From assembly GCF_004522095.1 (NCBI RefSeq), contig NZ_SPUI01000002.1, positions 992,001 through 1,056,000 on the forward strand: a stretch of DNA of 64,000 nt. The letters run 5' to 3'. Source of the DNA: Nocardioides sp. 503. Its GTDB lineage: Bacteria; Actinomycetota; Actinomycetes; Propionibacteriales; Nocardioidaceae. The notes beneath the pieces were generated by a model that saw only the letters and a list, made by a program, of their open reading frames with translations, was not told the origin of the DNA and searched no databases. The translations under genes were made by a program, and so were the position numbers. Positions 1 to 7,708 of this stretch are shown piece by piece. The first letter of the stretch is position 1. Each line of letters opens with the position of its first letter.

Positions 1-603
1 CTGCGCGTCGGCGTAGAAGGCCCCCGAGGCGAGGACCGGGATGGTCACGCGGGTCGAGGACCTGCCGTCCGCCGCGACGATCTCCACGCGGTTCAGGTTG
101 GGGTCGCCCGAGACCCGCTCGGTCACCCACAGCCGGCCCTGCCCGTCCATCGCAGTGCCACCCAACGCCGTAGCCGAGAGGCGGTAGGGGGCCGACCACG
201 TCGTTGCGCCCTTGGACAGGACCGACACCACCGGGAGGGAGTTGAAGTCGCCGGGGTTCCAGATGGCGGCGAGCGCCCCATCGGGCGCACCGTGGAGGGT
301 GAGCCCCGAGGGCGAGAAGGGCTGGCCGCCGCCGCCGTCGAGGTAGGTCACCGCGCCGAGCGCGGTGCCCGGACGGCGTACCTGGACCTGCACGACGCCC
401 TGGTCGGGTGCGGTGATCTGACCCACGACCAGCGACCCGTCACCGGCCATCGCGATCGCGCCCACGTGGTCGACGTGCGCACCCTCGAACAGCACGACGG
501 GGGAGAGGAACACCGGCTCCGCCCGCGAGGGCGTGGGGGCGACCAGTGCGGCCCCCAGGGCGAGCAGGGCGGTGAGCCACCGTCGAGAGGTGCGTGTGGG
601 CAT
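1..603 (-). CDS. Secreted protein of unknown function (N-terminal part)
   Basis: An open frame runs leftward from an ATG at 603 and leaves the window without a stop, so only the first 201 residues are visible. The start MPTRTSRRWLTALLALGAAL followed by a PSRA-E site is a typical Sec signal peptide: basic n-region, hydrophobic core, small residues before the cut. The mature part contains phrases such as IAMAGDGSLVVGQI and GTAMDGQGRLWVTE. Repeated short strands of this kind occur in beta-propeller-like secreted proteins of actinobacteria. The function is unknown and no catalytic motif is visible. The upstream spacer of about 110 bases to echA19 shows no clear promoter. Confidence 0.75.
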   Translation of the reverse strand, partial: MPTRTSRRWLTALLALGAALVAPTPSRAEPVFLSPVVLFEGAHVDHVGAIAMAGDGSLVVGQITAPDQGVVQVQVRRPGTALGAVTYLDGGGGQPFSPSGLTLHGAPDGALAAIWNPGDFNSLPVVSVLSKGATTWSAPYRLSATALGGTAMDGQGRLWVTERVSGDPNLNRVEIVAADGRSSTRVTIPVLASGAFYADAQ

Positions 604-716
604 GGTGGAACCCCGGGAGGTGAGGAGGAGGGTTGACGAGTCCCAGCCACCTCAACACGGAATCTCTGCCTGGCGACGGGCCAGAAGCGGACATGACCGC
701 TTGTGGACCGCGCTCG

Positions 717-1529
717 TCAGGTGCCCGTGAACTCCGGTGCCCGCTTCTCGGCGAAGGCGCGGGGGCCCTCCTTGGCGTCGTTCGACCTGAAGACGGCCGC
801 GCCCACCCGAGCGTCGTCGGCCCAGCAGTCGTCCTCGTGCTTGCCCTCGGAGTCGCGCATGGTCCTCAGGATCGCCTGCACGGCGATCGGGCCGTTGGCG
901 GCGATCAGGTCGGCGATCTCGTGGGCCTTCTCCAGCGCCTGGCCGTCGGGGACGACGTGGCCGATCAGCCCGACCTCCTTGGCCTCGGGCGCCTTCATCG
1001 TGCGGCCGGTCAGCAGGAGCTCGGCCGCCACGGTGTAGGGCAGCTGCCGGATGAGGCGGACCGCGGAGCCGCCCATCGGGTAGAGGCTCCAGCGGGCCTC
1101 GGCGACGCCGAACTTGGCCGACTCGCCGGCCACCCGGATGTCGGTGCCCTGCAGGATCTCGGTGCCGCCGGCGACGGCCGGCCCCTCCACCGCGGCGATC
1201 AGCGGCTTGGTCAGCCGGAAGCCCTTGAGCAGCGACTTGATCACCGACGGGTCGAACTCGCCGGACTCGAAGCTGGCCGAGGGCGGCCGGGAGTTCATCG
1301 CCTTGAGGTCGGCTCCCGCGCAGAAGTAGCCGCCGGCACCGGTGAGGATGCAGACCCGGATCGAGTCGTCGGAGTTCACCCGGTCCCAGGCCTCGCTCAT
1401 GATCGCGAGCATCTCGCCCGACAGCGCGTTGCGGGCCTCCGGCCGGTTCATGGTCACGACGAGCTTGTGCCCCACCTGCTCGACGAGGCAGTGGGGCTGT
1501 GCTTCCTGAGGCGGGGCGTCCTGGGTCAT
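717..1529 (-). CDS. echA19: Enoyl-CoA hydratase, EchA19-like (steroid side chain)
   Basis: A 270-residue crotonase-fold enzyme that adds water to the double bond of enoyl-CoA thioesters, probably in removal of the sterol side chain. The crotonase signature is clear: [10 protein letters not shown] near residue 27, the oxyanion-hole segment [15 protein letters not shown], and [19 protein letters not shown] for the second half of the site. The C-terminal [13 protein letters not shown] is typical of this subgroup. From memory it resembles mycobacterial EchA19 closely over its whole length, and as in M. tuberculosis (Rv3516/Rv3515c) it is divergent from fadD19. The 45-base spacer between the two genes holds a KstR-like site that could control both. 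No Shine-Dalgarno sequence is obvious before the ATG. Confidence 0.92.
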   Translation of the reverse strand: MTQDAPPQEAQPHCLVEQVGHKLVVTMNRPEARNALSGEMLAIMSEAWDRVNSDDSIRVCILTGAGGYFCAGADLKAMNSRPPSASFESGEFDPSVIKSLLKGFRLTKPLIAAVEGPAVAGGTEILQGTDIRVAGESAKFGVAEARWSLYPMGGSAVRLIRQLPYTVAAELLLTGRTMKAPEAKEVGLIGHVVPDGQALEKAHEIADLIAANGPIAVQAILRTMRDSEGKHEDDCWADDARVGAAVFRSNDAKEGPRAFAEKRAPEFTGT

Positions 1530-1547
1530 CCCAGGAGGCTAGCGAAA

Positions 1548-1566
1548 AACAAGAACGTGTTCTAGT
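1548..1566. promoter_or_regulatory. KstR-like operator between echA19 and fadD19
   Basis: The spacer reads AACAAGAACGTGTTCTAGT. Its core AGAAC-GT-GTTCT (1552-1563) is an inverted repeat with a 2-base centre. It matches the KstR motif TnnAACnnGTTnnA at seven of the eight fixed positions. The same core occurs before fadE26, and a variant before kshA. It lies 11 bases before the fadD19 GTG and 22 before the echA19 ATG, so one bound dimer could repress both genes. Confidence 0.8.
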
Positions 1567-1574
1567 CTCGCGGC

Positions 1575-3218
1575 GTGGCCCTCAACATCGCTGATCTGTT
1601 CGAACACGCCGTCGACGCCGCCCCGGACAACCCGGCCCTCAAGGTCGGGGACCGGGTGGCGACCTACGCCGACCTGGAGCGCGACGCCAACCGGCTCGCG
1701 CACTACCTGCAGTCCCGCGGGGTGGGTCCGGGCGACCACGTCGCGGTCTACGCCAAGAACAGCGTGGAGCACGTCGTGGCGGTCCTGGCCGTCACGAAGG
1801 TGCGCGCGGTCAACATCAACGTCAACTACCGCTACGTCGAGGGCGAGCTCAACTACCTCTTCGACAACGCCGACGTCGTCGCGCTGATCCACGAGCGCAC
1901 CTACTCGCCGCTCGTGGCCGCCTGCGCGCCCCAGCACGAGAAGCTCACGACCTTCGTGGCGATCCCCGACGTGCTCGACCCCGACAACGACGCCGACCTC
2001 TCCTCCTTCGGCGGCGTGACGCTGGCCGAGGCGCTCGAGGGCCAGAGCGAGGCGCGCGACTTCGAGGAGCGCAGCCCCGACGACCTGCACATCATCTACA
2101 CCGGCGGCACCACCGGTTTCCCCAAGGGCGTCATGTGGCGCCACGAGGACTTCTGGCGGGTGCTCGGCGGCGGCATCGACTTCTACAGCGGCGAGCCGCT
2201 CGACGAGCTCGACCAGTCCAAGCAGGCCACCGAGCCCCGGATGGTCACGTTCCCGCTCAGCCCGCTCATGCACGGCGGCGCCCAGGCCGGCCTGCTGATG
2301 CACCTCTTCGCCGGCCACCTGACCGTGCTCGAGCCGAAGTTCGACGCGCAGCGCACCTGGGAGATCATCGAGCGCGACGGCGTCCAGCTGATCTTCATGA
2401 CCGGCGACGCGATGGCCCGCCCGCTGATCGAGGAGTACGAGCGCAAGGCCGCGACCGGCACGCCGTACGACGCCTCCAGCCTGTTCGTGATCTCCAGCAG
2501 CGCCGCGATCTTCAGCCCCCAGGTCAAGGAGCGCTGGATGGCGGCGTTCCCCAACGGCGTCTTCACCGACTCGGTCGGCGCGTCCGAGACCGGCTTCCAG
2601 GGCATGGGCATGCAGGACAAGAACTCCATCAGCCACGACGGCCCGGTCGTCGGGCTCGGCCCCGCCAGCGTGGTCATCGGCGACGACAACCACGTGCTCG
2701 ACCTCGCCTCCAACGTCGGCAGGATCGGGCGGCTGGGGCGCGGCGGGTCGGTGCCGGTGGGCTACTACAAGGACCCCGAGAAGTCCGCCAAGACCTTCGT
2801 GATGATCGACGGCGAGCGCTACTCGGTGCCGGGCGACTTCGCGCGGATCGAGACCGACGGGCGGGTGACCCTGCTGGGCCGCGGCTCCAACTGCGTCAAC
2901 ACCGGTGGCGAGAAGGTCTACCCCGAGGAGGTGGAGATGGCGATCAAGGGCCATCCCGCCGTCTACGACTGCCTCGTGGTCGGGATCCCCGACGAGAAGT
3001 ACGGGCAGGCCGTCGCCGCGGTCATCCAGCCCCGCGAGGGCGAGACCGTCAGCCTCGACGAGCTGCGCGACTTCCTGCGTGTCTCGCTCTCGGGCTACAA
3101 GCTGCCGAGGGCGCTGACGCTGGTGCCCGAGATCCCGCGCAACGCGACGGGCAAGGCGCAGTACCCCAAGGCCAAGGAGATGGCGCTCGCCACCCAGTCC
3201 GCGGGAGCGGGTGCCTGA
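1575..3218 (+). CDS. fadD19: Acyl-CoA synthetase, FadD19-like
   Basis: A 547-residue ATP-dependent CoA ligase of the ANL superfamily, which activates a carboxylate through an acyl-adenylate. The P-loop-like motif IYTGGTTGFPKGVMW lies near residues 174-188. The adenylate-binding region includes GASETGFQGMG, and the C-terminal lid contains VPGDFARIETDGRVTLLGRG and the catalytic-lysine motif PRNATGKAQYPK. Mycobacterial FadD19 is needed for thioesterification of C24-branched sterol side chains. The assignment rests on sequence resemblance and on the conserved divergent pairing with echA19. Translation starts at a GTG just downstream of the KstR-like site. The stop overlaps the next start (TGATG), indicating translational coupling. 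Confidence 0.92.
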   Translation: MALNIADLFEHAVDAAPDNPALKVGDRVATYADLERDANRLAHYLQSRGVGPGDHVAVYAKNSVEHVVAVLAVTKVRAVNINVNYRYVEGELNYLFDNADVVALIHERTYSPLVAACAPQHEKLTTFVAIPDVLDPDNDADLSSFGGVTLAEALEGQSEARDFEERSPDDLHIIYTGGTTGFPKGVMWRHEDFWRVLGGGIDFYSGEPLDELDQSKQATEPRMVTFPLSPLMHGGAQAGLLMHLFAGHLTVLEPKFDAQRTWEIIERDGVQLIFMTGDAMARPLIEEYERKAATGTPYDASSLFVISSSAAIFSPQVKERWMAAFPNGVFTDSVGASETGFQGMGMQDKNSISHDGPVVGLGPASVVIGDDNHVLDLASNVGRIGRLGRGGSVPVGYYKDPEKSAKTFVMIDGERYSVPGDFARIETDGRVTLLGRGSNCVNTGGEKVYPEEVEMAIKGHPAVYDCLVVGIPDEKYGQAVAAVIQPREGETVSLDELRDFLRVSLSGYKLPRALTLVPEIPRNATGKAQYPKAKEMALATQSAGAGA

Positions 3219-4327
3219 TGCGCACCCCGCTGTGCGAGGAGTTCGGGATCGACTACCCGATCTTCGCGTTCACGCCCTCCGAGCACGTCGCGGCCGCCGT
3301 CTCCCGGGCCGGTGGCCTCGGGGTGCTGGGCTGCGTGCGCTTCAACGACACCGAGGAGCTCGAGCGGGTCCTCACCTGGCTCGACGACAACACCGACGGC
3401 AAGCCCTACGGCGTCGACATCGTCATGCCCATGAAGATCCCGACCGAGGGCACCTCCCTCGACCTCGGCGCGATGATCCCCGAGGAGCACAGGCAGTTCG
3501 TCGACGAGACCCTGCTCAAGCTCGGCGTCCCGCCGCTGCCCGAGGGCGAGGGCCGCGAGGGCGTGCTCGGCTGGCTGCACTCCGTGGCCCGCTCGCACCT
3601 CGACGTGGCGCTCCAGCACCGGCCGGTGCTGATCGCCAACGCGCTGGGCTCGCCGCCGGCCGACGTGATCGAGAAGTGCCACGAGCACGGCATCAAGGTC
3701 GCCGCGCTGGCGGGCGCGGCCAAGCACGCGCTCAACCACGTCGCCAACGGCGTCGACATCATCGTGGCCCAGGGCTACGAGGCCGGCGGCCACACCGGGG
3801 AGGTCGCCAGCATGGTGCTCACCCCCGACGTCGTCGACGCCGTCGGCCCGGACGTGCCCGTCCTGGGCGCCGGCGGCATCGGCTCGGGCCGCCAGGTCGC
3901 GGCCTCCCTCGCTCTCGGCGCGCAGGGTGTGTGGATGGGGTCGATCTGGCTCGGCACCGAGGAGTACCAGCTGATGGGCGCCGCCAACAGCGAGGCCTGG
4001 GAGACGGCGTTCACCCGCGCCACGAGCAGCGACACCGTGCGCACCCGCGTCTACACCGGCAAGCCGGCCCGCCTGCTCAAGACCAAGTGGACCGAGGCCT
4101 GGGCCGAGGAGGGCGCCCCGCAGCCGCTGCCGATGCCGCTGCAGAACCTGCTCGTGGCGCAAGCGCACAACCGGATCTCCGCGGCCAACGACCCTGACGT
4201 CATCTCGATGCCGATCGGTCAGATCGTCGGCCGCATGAACGAGGTGCGCCCCGTGGCCGACGTCATCGCCGACCTGGTCGCCGAGTTCGAGGAGACGGTC
4301 CGCAAGCTCGACAAGATCACCGGCTGA
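3218..4327 (+). CDS. Nitronate monooxygenase-family FMN oxidoreductase
   Basis: A 369-residue TIM-barrel flavoprotein of the nitronate monooxygenase / 2-nitropropane dioxygenase family. The signature QGYEAGGHTGEV (the H is the usual active-site histidine region), the FMN phosphate-binding VLGAGGIGSGRQVAASLALGA and the following GVWMGSIWLGTEEY are all present. Members of this family inside steroid clusters act on ring-derived CoA intermediates rather than on nitroalkanes (IpdC is one), so the true substrate here may be a CoA thioester. Its one-base overlap with fadD19 puts it in the same transcript. It ends 6 bases from the convergent GH6-like gene. The family call is firm, the substrate is inferred. 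Confidence 0.85.
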   Translation: MRTPLCEEFGIDYPIFAFTPSEHVAAAVSRAGGLGVLGCVRFNDTEELERVLTWLDDNTDGKPYGVDIVMPMKIPTEGTSLDLGAMIPEEHRQFVDETLLKLGVPPLPEGEGREGVLGWLHSVARSHLDVALQHRPVLIANALGSPPADVIEKCHEHGIKVAALAGAAKHALNHVANGVDIIVAQGYEAGGHTGEVASMVLTPDVVDAVGPDVPVLGAGGIGSGRQVAASLALGAQGVWMGSIWLGTEEYQLMGAANSEAWETAFTRATSSDTVRTRVYTGKPARLLKTKWTEAWAEEGAPQPLPMPLQNLLVAQAHNRISAANDPDVISMPIGQIVGRMNEVRPVADVIADLVAEFEETVRKLDKITG

Positions 4328-4333
4328 GGGCTG

Positions 4334-5407
4334 TCAGTAGGGCGTCGTCCGTGCGATCTGGAGCGCTCGCTTCAGCTTGAACGGCGTCGCCTGGAAGTAG
4401 AGCCACGGCCGGCCGGACCAGATGAAGGCGTCGACCGTCGCGCCCGCCAGAGCGCGTACGTCGGCGGGCAGGCCGGTCGCGGGGCTCGTCACGTCGGTGG
4501 TCGGCGGGATGCCCAGCGTCACGCAGCGCTGCTGCGTCCGGGTGCGGCACGGCGCCGCGTCGTCGAAGTCGCGCCCCTTCGGGTGCGCCTCCCACCACCC
4601 GTGGGTGAACGGCCGGCCGCTCTGCGAGGTGTCGATGACCGCCCGTCTGCCGGGGAACCCGCGCGCCGCGAGGCGGGCGGCGACCTGCGCGGCGTACCGG
4701 ATGTTGGCCTCGGGGGAGTCGTAGTGCGTCGCGTTGAGCGCGAAGCCGCGTGCGTGCTCGACGCCGAGGTCCACGAGCAGGTCGGCGGCGTCGTCGGGGC
4801 CGAGCCAGTCGGACGCCCCGGCGTCGAGGTAGACGTGGGTGTGGGGCAGGGCGCCGAAGACCTTGGCGCTCCACGCGATCAGGCGGCTCGGGATCTTGGA
4901 CCCGCGCGGCGCGCAGCGCGCGAACGGGCCGTCGGGCTGGAGCACCAGCATCGTGTGCGTGTCGTCCAGCTCGCGCGCGAAGCGGCGGACCCATCGCCGG
5001 TAGCTCGCGCGCTCGGCCTTGGTGGGCAGGCGCTTGCACGCGTTGTGCTCCCACGGCCGCATGCGGAACACGCTCATCGAGACCATGACCTCGGGGTCGC
5101 CGCCGGTCGCGTTCTCGACGTACTTGCGGACCTTGGTGGCGATCTCGTCGTCGGGGATCCAGCCGCCGAACCACGTCGCCTTCGGTCGCAGCGCGATCTT
5201 GCCGAGCAGCGCCTTGCGCGCGCCCGTCGAGCGCTCGTAGGGCTTCCAGGCCAGCTCCTGCGTGCCCTTGTAGACGCCCCAGGTGCGACCCGCGAGCGGG
5301 TTGAGGGGGTCGGGGTCGCGCGGCGAGGCCGCCCCCGAGTGCGCCGGGGGAGCCAGCGTGAGGGAGGCCGCCAGGGCCACGAGGAGGACGATCATGCGCC
5401 GAGTCAC
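4334..5407 (-). CDS. Secreted glycoside hydrolase family 6-like protein
   Basis: A 357-residue exported protein with signal peptide MTRRMIVLLVALAASLTLAP ending near AHSGAAS. Family 6 (cellobiohydrolase/endoglucanase) features are recognisable in order: a divergent first signature ending RMRPWEHNAC, VLQPDGPFARC in place of the family pattern LEPDxL, HVYLDAGASDWLG, GFALNATHYDSPEANIRYA, VIDTSQSGRP, and a C-terminal WLYFQATPFKLKRAL. The glutamate of the EPD signature is glutamine here and the first signature has changed, so classical cellulase activity is doubtful. It could be a glucan-binding or altered-specificity member. It is convergent with the flavoprotein gene and unrelated in role to its neighbours. 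Confidence 0.72.
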   Translation of the reverse strand: MTRRMIVLLVALAASLTLAPPAHSGAASPRDPDPLNPLAGRTWGVYKGTQELAWKPYERSTGARKALLGKIALRPKATWFGGWIPDDEIATKVRKYVENATGGDPEVMVSMSVFRMRPWEHNACKRLPTKAERASYRRWVRRFARELDDTHTMLVLQPDGPFARCAPRGSKIPSRLIAWSAKVFGALPHTHVYLDAGASDWLGPDDAADLLVDLGVEHARGFALNATHYDSPEANIRYAAQVAARLAARGFPGRRAVIDTSQSGRPFTHGWWEAHPKGRDFDDAAPCRTRTQQRCVTLGIPPTTDVTSPATGLPADVRALAGATVDAFIWSGRPWLYFQATPFKLKRALQIARTTPY

Positions 5408-5492
5408 GCGCTCAGGCTACGGCCGCCGGCCGGTGGGCGCTGCGGAACGGACGACGTGCCCGGCGGCGTCCGCGCCCCTGTACGTTCGCGAC

Positions 5493-5807
5493 ATGACCCT
5501 CCTGAGCGGCCCCCGCGTCCGGCACTCCGTCGTCTTCACCCTCCGCCACGAGGAGGGCAGCCCCGAGGCCGCGACCTTCCTGGCCGCCCTCGCGGCGCTC
5601 GGCGCCATCGAGGGCGTCGAGGAGCTCGAGGTCGTGCGCGAGGTCAGCCCCAAGAACGACTACCGCCTGGGCGTCGCCATGGAGTTCGCCGACCGCGCGG
5701 CCTACGAGGCCTACAACACCCACCCCGACCACGTCGCGTTCGTCCGTGACCGCTGGGACGCCGACGTCGCCGACTTCATGGAGATCGACTTCGAGGCCCT
5801 CGGCTAG
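5493..5807 (+). CDS. Dabb-domain (stress-responsive A/B barrel) protein
   Basis: A 104-residue cytoplasmic protein. The opening VRHSVVFTLRHEEGS, the central VEELEVVREVSPKNDYRLGVAMEF and the ending YNTHPDHVAFVRDRW follow the Dabb fold (dimeric alpha+beta barrel). In that family the HP-H motif near the C-terminus is typical and the dimer forms a small ligand pocket. Family members range from stress proteins to polyketide cyclases; no specific substrate can be read here. The ATG at 5493 was chosen because conserved residues begin immediately after it. A hairpin directly after the stop is a likely terminator. Confidence 0.75.
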   Translation: MTLLSGPRVRHSVVFTLRHEEGSPEAATFLAALAALGAIEGVEELEVVREVSPKNDYRLGVAMEFADRAAYEAYNTHPDHVAFVRDRWDADVADFMEIDFEALG

Positions 5808-5823
5808 GAGGCGCCCCCGCCTC
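5808..5823. terminator. Hairpin after the Dabb gene
   Basis: GAGGCG-CCCC-CGCCTC is a perfect 6-bp stem with a 4-base loop starting right after the stop codon at 5805-5807. It has no U-tract, as is common in actinobacteria. It lies between convergent genes. Confidence 0.45.
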
Positions 5824-5885
5824 GGCCTCCCTCGACGTGGTGTTCCTAGCGCGCCGATGACCCCGCCGAGGCGGGTGTGGGGCGC

Positions 5886-7178
5886 TCAGGTTCGTCGTTC
5901 GGGCTCGCGGGTCATGGTCGGGGTGGTGATGGCCTGGGTGCCGGTGTGGTCGCGACGGTAGAGGTGCCCGAAAGGTGAGTGCCACAGGTAGGTGCCGCGG
6001 TCGAGCACGTCGTAGTCCCACCGGCCGTGGGTCTTCAGCCGATGGTGACCTCGACACAACGGTGCGGTGTTGCACGAGCACGTCGGCCCGCCGTCGGCGT
6101 GGGGGATCGCATGGTCGACGTCGCAGCGGACCGCGGGTCTGGTGCACCAGGGGAAGACGCAGGTGAGGTCGACGAGCTCGTCCTGCTCACGGAGCCGGTC
6201 GGGGATCTCGTAGGCCGCGACATGGATGTGCCCGGCCAGGTCCCGCACCGGCTTCACGATCACGCGGGTGTCAGGGCGTCCGCACCACTCCCGGATCGTC
6301 TCGGCGAGCAGCGGTGTGCGGGTGTTGCCGAGGCGTCCGACCCCGTCGAGGCCCTCATGCACGTGGACGACCACCTCGGTGGTTGAGGAGGGACGAAGTC
6401 CCGTCTCGAAACCATCGTCTCCGGCACCGTCAGCGTCGTCGAAGGGCAGCGATTCATACCCCCGCGCGAGGTCCCCGGCCGCGATCGACCTCCGCACATC
6501 CAACGACTCCTCCGAGCCGGCTGCCTTGAGCTCGGCGGCGCGGTGGGACAGGGCGGTGTCGAGGGCTAGGCCGTCGACGTAGTCCAGCGTCCCGGTGACT
6601 TCGACGGTGCCGTTGATGGAGACGTGGGCCTTGTCGATGTCGAGCCGGCGGGAGTCGGCCTCTTCGCGGCGGGCCTTCTCGGCGGCTTCGGGGTCGAACC
6701 TGGCTTTGGCGGCGGCGATCTGGCGCTCGATCTCGGCGAAGGAGATCTTGTGGGCGACGAACCCCACCATCCGGTCGACGTAGGCGGCGCCCGCTTCCGG
6801 CAGGGCCATGGTGTGCTCGGCGATCCAGCGGGCTTTGTAGAAGGGCAGCTCCATGGCCTCGACCCGTGCCCAGACCCGGGGCAGCCGGTAGCGGACCTCG
6901 AGGGCGGCCCCGACGTAGCGCTTGGCGGAGTCGGTGGACATGCCCAGCGCGGCGCCGAGCTCCATGACCGCGAACTCCGAGACCCAGGGGGCGCCGTCGC
7001 CGGCGAGCGGGATGCCGTGGTCACCGAACGAGGCTTCGCCTTCGTCGTCGGTGGCGTGCAGGATGCACCACTGCAGAGCACTGCGGAGGGTGTCGAGCTC
7101 GCCTTGGGCTTGGGTGGTGCGGCCCGCGCGGACCTGGGCCAGCACGTGGCTGGCTTCGGGTCCGGTGGGGTTGCTCAT
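5886..7178 (-). CDS. DUF222/HNH endonuclease-domain protein (13E12 type)
   Basis: A 430-residue member of the actinobacterial DUF222-HNH family, which includes the M. tuberculosis REP13E12 proteins. The helical DUF222 region covers roughly residues 10-250. The HNH nuclease motif begins near residue 340: C-x4-C (CVFPWC), then CDVDHAIPHADGGPT, and CNTAPLCRGHHRLKT. The family is thought to cut DNA, but its biological role is not settled. The ATG at 7178 was chosen because DUF222 homology starts there and the longer frame contains spacer repeat sequence. Residues 256-266 (GFETGLRPSST) are encoded exactly by a 33-base copy of the hairpin repeat described at 6381-6413, in frame and on a codon boundary. 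Confidence 0.85.
   Translation of the reverse strand: MSNPTGPEASHVLAQVRAGRTTQAQGELDTLRSALQWCILHATDDEGEASFGDHGIPLAGDGAPWVSEFAVMELGAALGMSTDSAKRYVGAALEVRYRLPRVWARVEAMELPFYKARWIAEHTMALPEAGAAYVDRMVGFVAHKISFAEIERQIAAAKARFDPEAAEKARREEADSRRLDIDKAHVSINGTVEVTGTLDYVDGLALDTALSHRAAELKAAGSEESLDVRRSIAAGDLARGYESLPFDDADGAGDDGFETGLRPSSTTEVVVHVHEGLDGVGRLGNTRTPLLAETIREWCGRPDTRVIVKPVRDLAGHIHVAAYEIPDRLREQDELVDLTCVFPWCTRPAVRCDVDHAIPHADGGPTCSCNTAPLCRGHHRLKTHGRWDYDVLDRGTYLWHSPFGHLYRRDHTGTQAITTPTMTREPERRT
6381..6413 (+). repeat. Hairpin repeat copy A, inside the HNH gene
   Basis: The 33-base unit is GGTTGAGGA + GGGAC-GAA-GTCCC + GTCTCGAAACC: conserved flanks around a perfect 5-bp hairpin. Read on the minus strand it supplies 11 codons of the DUF222/HNH gene without a stop or frame change. 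Copies B-F and the one at 49138 share its flanks. Confidence 0.85.
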
Positions 7179-7283
7179 GGGTCTACTCAAGCACTCGCCA
7201 CCGACAGTCGAAGCCCTGCAAGGGGGCTCAGGAGGCCTTATCCACAAGGGCTCTCGAAACTTTCTCAAAGTTTTTTCTGGGGT

Positions 7284-7315
7284 GGTTTCGAGACGGGACT
7301 TCGTCCCTCTCAACC
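7284..7315 (-). repeat. Hairpin repeat copy B
   Basis: GGTTTCGAGAC + GGGAC-TTC-GTCCC + TCTCAACC is copy A in the opposite orientation, one base shorter in the last flank. Copies A and B form an inverted pair around about 870 bases that include the first 60 percent of the HNH gene. Confidence 0.8.
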
Positions 7316-7339
7316 ACCGAGCCGACCCCGTTGGTTGAG

Positions 7340-7445
7340 GAGGCGATCAGAGGTGCGTGGGTCTCGACGGGCGCTCGCTGGCGCTCGCTGCTCGACCACC
7401 GGAGGGTGGTTTCGAGGCTCGCTTCGCTCGCACCTCAACCACCGG
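7340..7445 (+). repeat. 106-base direct repeat, first copy
   Basis: It matches 7603-7708 at 101 of 106 positions by eye, with no gaps. The unit contains the tandem block GCGCTCGCTG twice (7371-7390) and ends in a hairpin-repeat-like flank, ACCTCAACCACCGG. Embedded at 7408-7440 is copy D of the hairpin repeat family: GGTTTCGAGG with a GCTCGC-rich centre and CCTCAACC. Confidence 0.85.
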
Positions 7446-7457
7446 GGCGACCCCGTT

Positions 7458-7493
7458 GGTTGAGGAGGTTGCGCTAGCAACCGTCTCGAAACC
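7458..7493 (+). repeat. Hairpin repeat copy E with a different inner stem
   Basis: The flanks are identical to copy A (GGTTGAGGA and GTCTCGAAACC), but the inner palindrome is GGTTGC-GCTA-GCAACC, a 6-bp stem with a 4-base loop. The family is therefore modular: fixed ends, exchangeable hairpin. Confidence 0.8.
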
Positions 7494-7602
7494 AACCCAC
7501 CAGACGCCCGGCAGCGGCGCGCGACCTACCGCCCACCTCGTCCCACTCACTGCCAACCACCGCAACCACCAGCGGCGCGCAAGCCAAAGACCAGTCCCCG
7601 GG

Positions 7603-7708
7603 GAGGCGACCAGAGGTGCGGGGGTCTCGACGTGCGCTCGCTGGCGCTCGCTGCTCGACCACCGGAGGGTGGTGTCGAGGCTCGCTCCGCTCGCACCTCA
7701 ACCACCGG
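7603..7708 (+). repeat. 106-base direct repeat, second copy (contains copy F)
   Basis: It is the partner of 7340-7445. Its last bases run into the 3' end of the MFS gene: the final codons GGT GGT and the TGA stop of that gene are the CCTCAACCACC flank of the repeat read on the minus strand. Confidence 0.85.

Larger units (their letters stand above)
7179..7697. other. Repeat-rich spacer of 519 bases without a gene
   Basis: The stretch between the HNH gene and the MFS gene holds hairpin-repeat copies B, D and E, a partial copy at 7333-7341, and two copies of a 106-base direct repeat. Short open frames here are translations of the repeats and are not genes. A T-rich run (TTTCTCAAAGTTTTTT, 7261-7276) stands out in this GC-rich DNA. 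No SOS-type box or clear promoter was found for the HNH gene. Confidence 0.7.

Noticed and set aside
7179..7320. A LexA box before the DUF222/HNH gene at 5886
   Set aside because: No CGAAC-N4-GTTCG palindrome was found in the region upstream of 7178, unlike the second HNH gene.
7310..7565. Two small open frames in the repeat-rich spacer
   Set aside because: They translate the hairpin repeats and direct repeats (GFETV.., SRSSPR-type). No start signals or independent support exist.
6381..7708. The repeats as a CRISPR array
   Set aside because: There are few copies, they differ in spacing, occur in both orientations and have no unique spacers of constant length. No cas gene is in the window.
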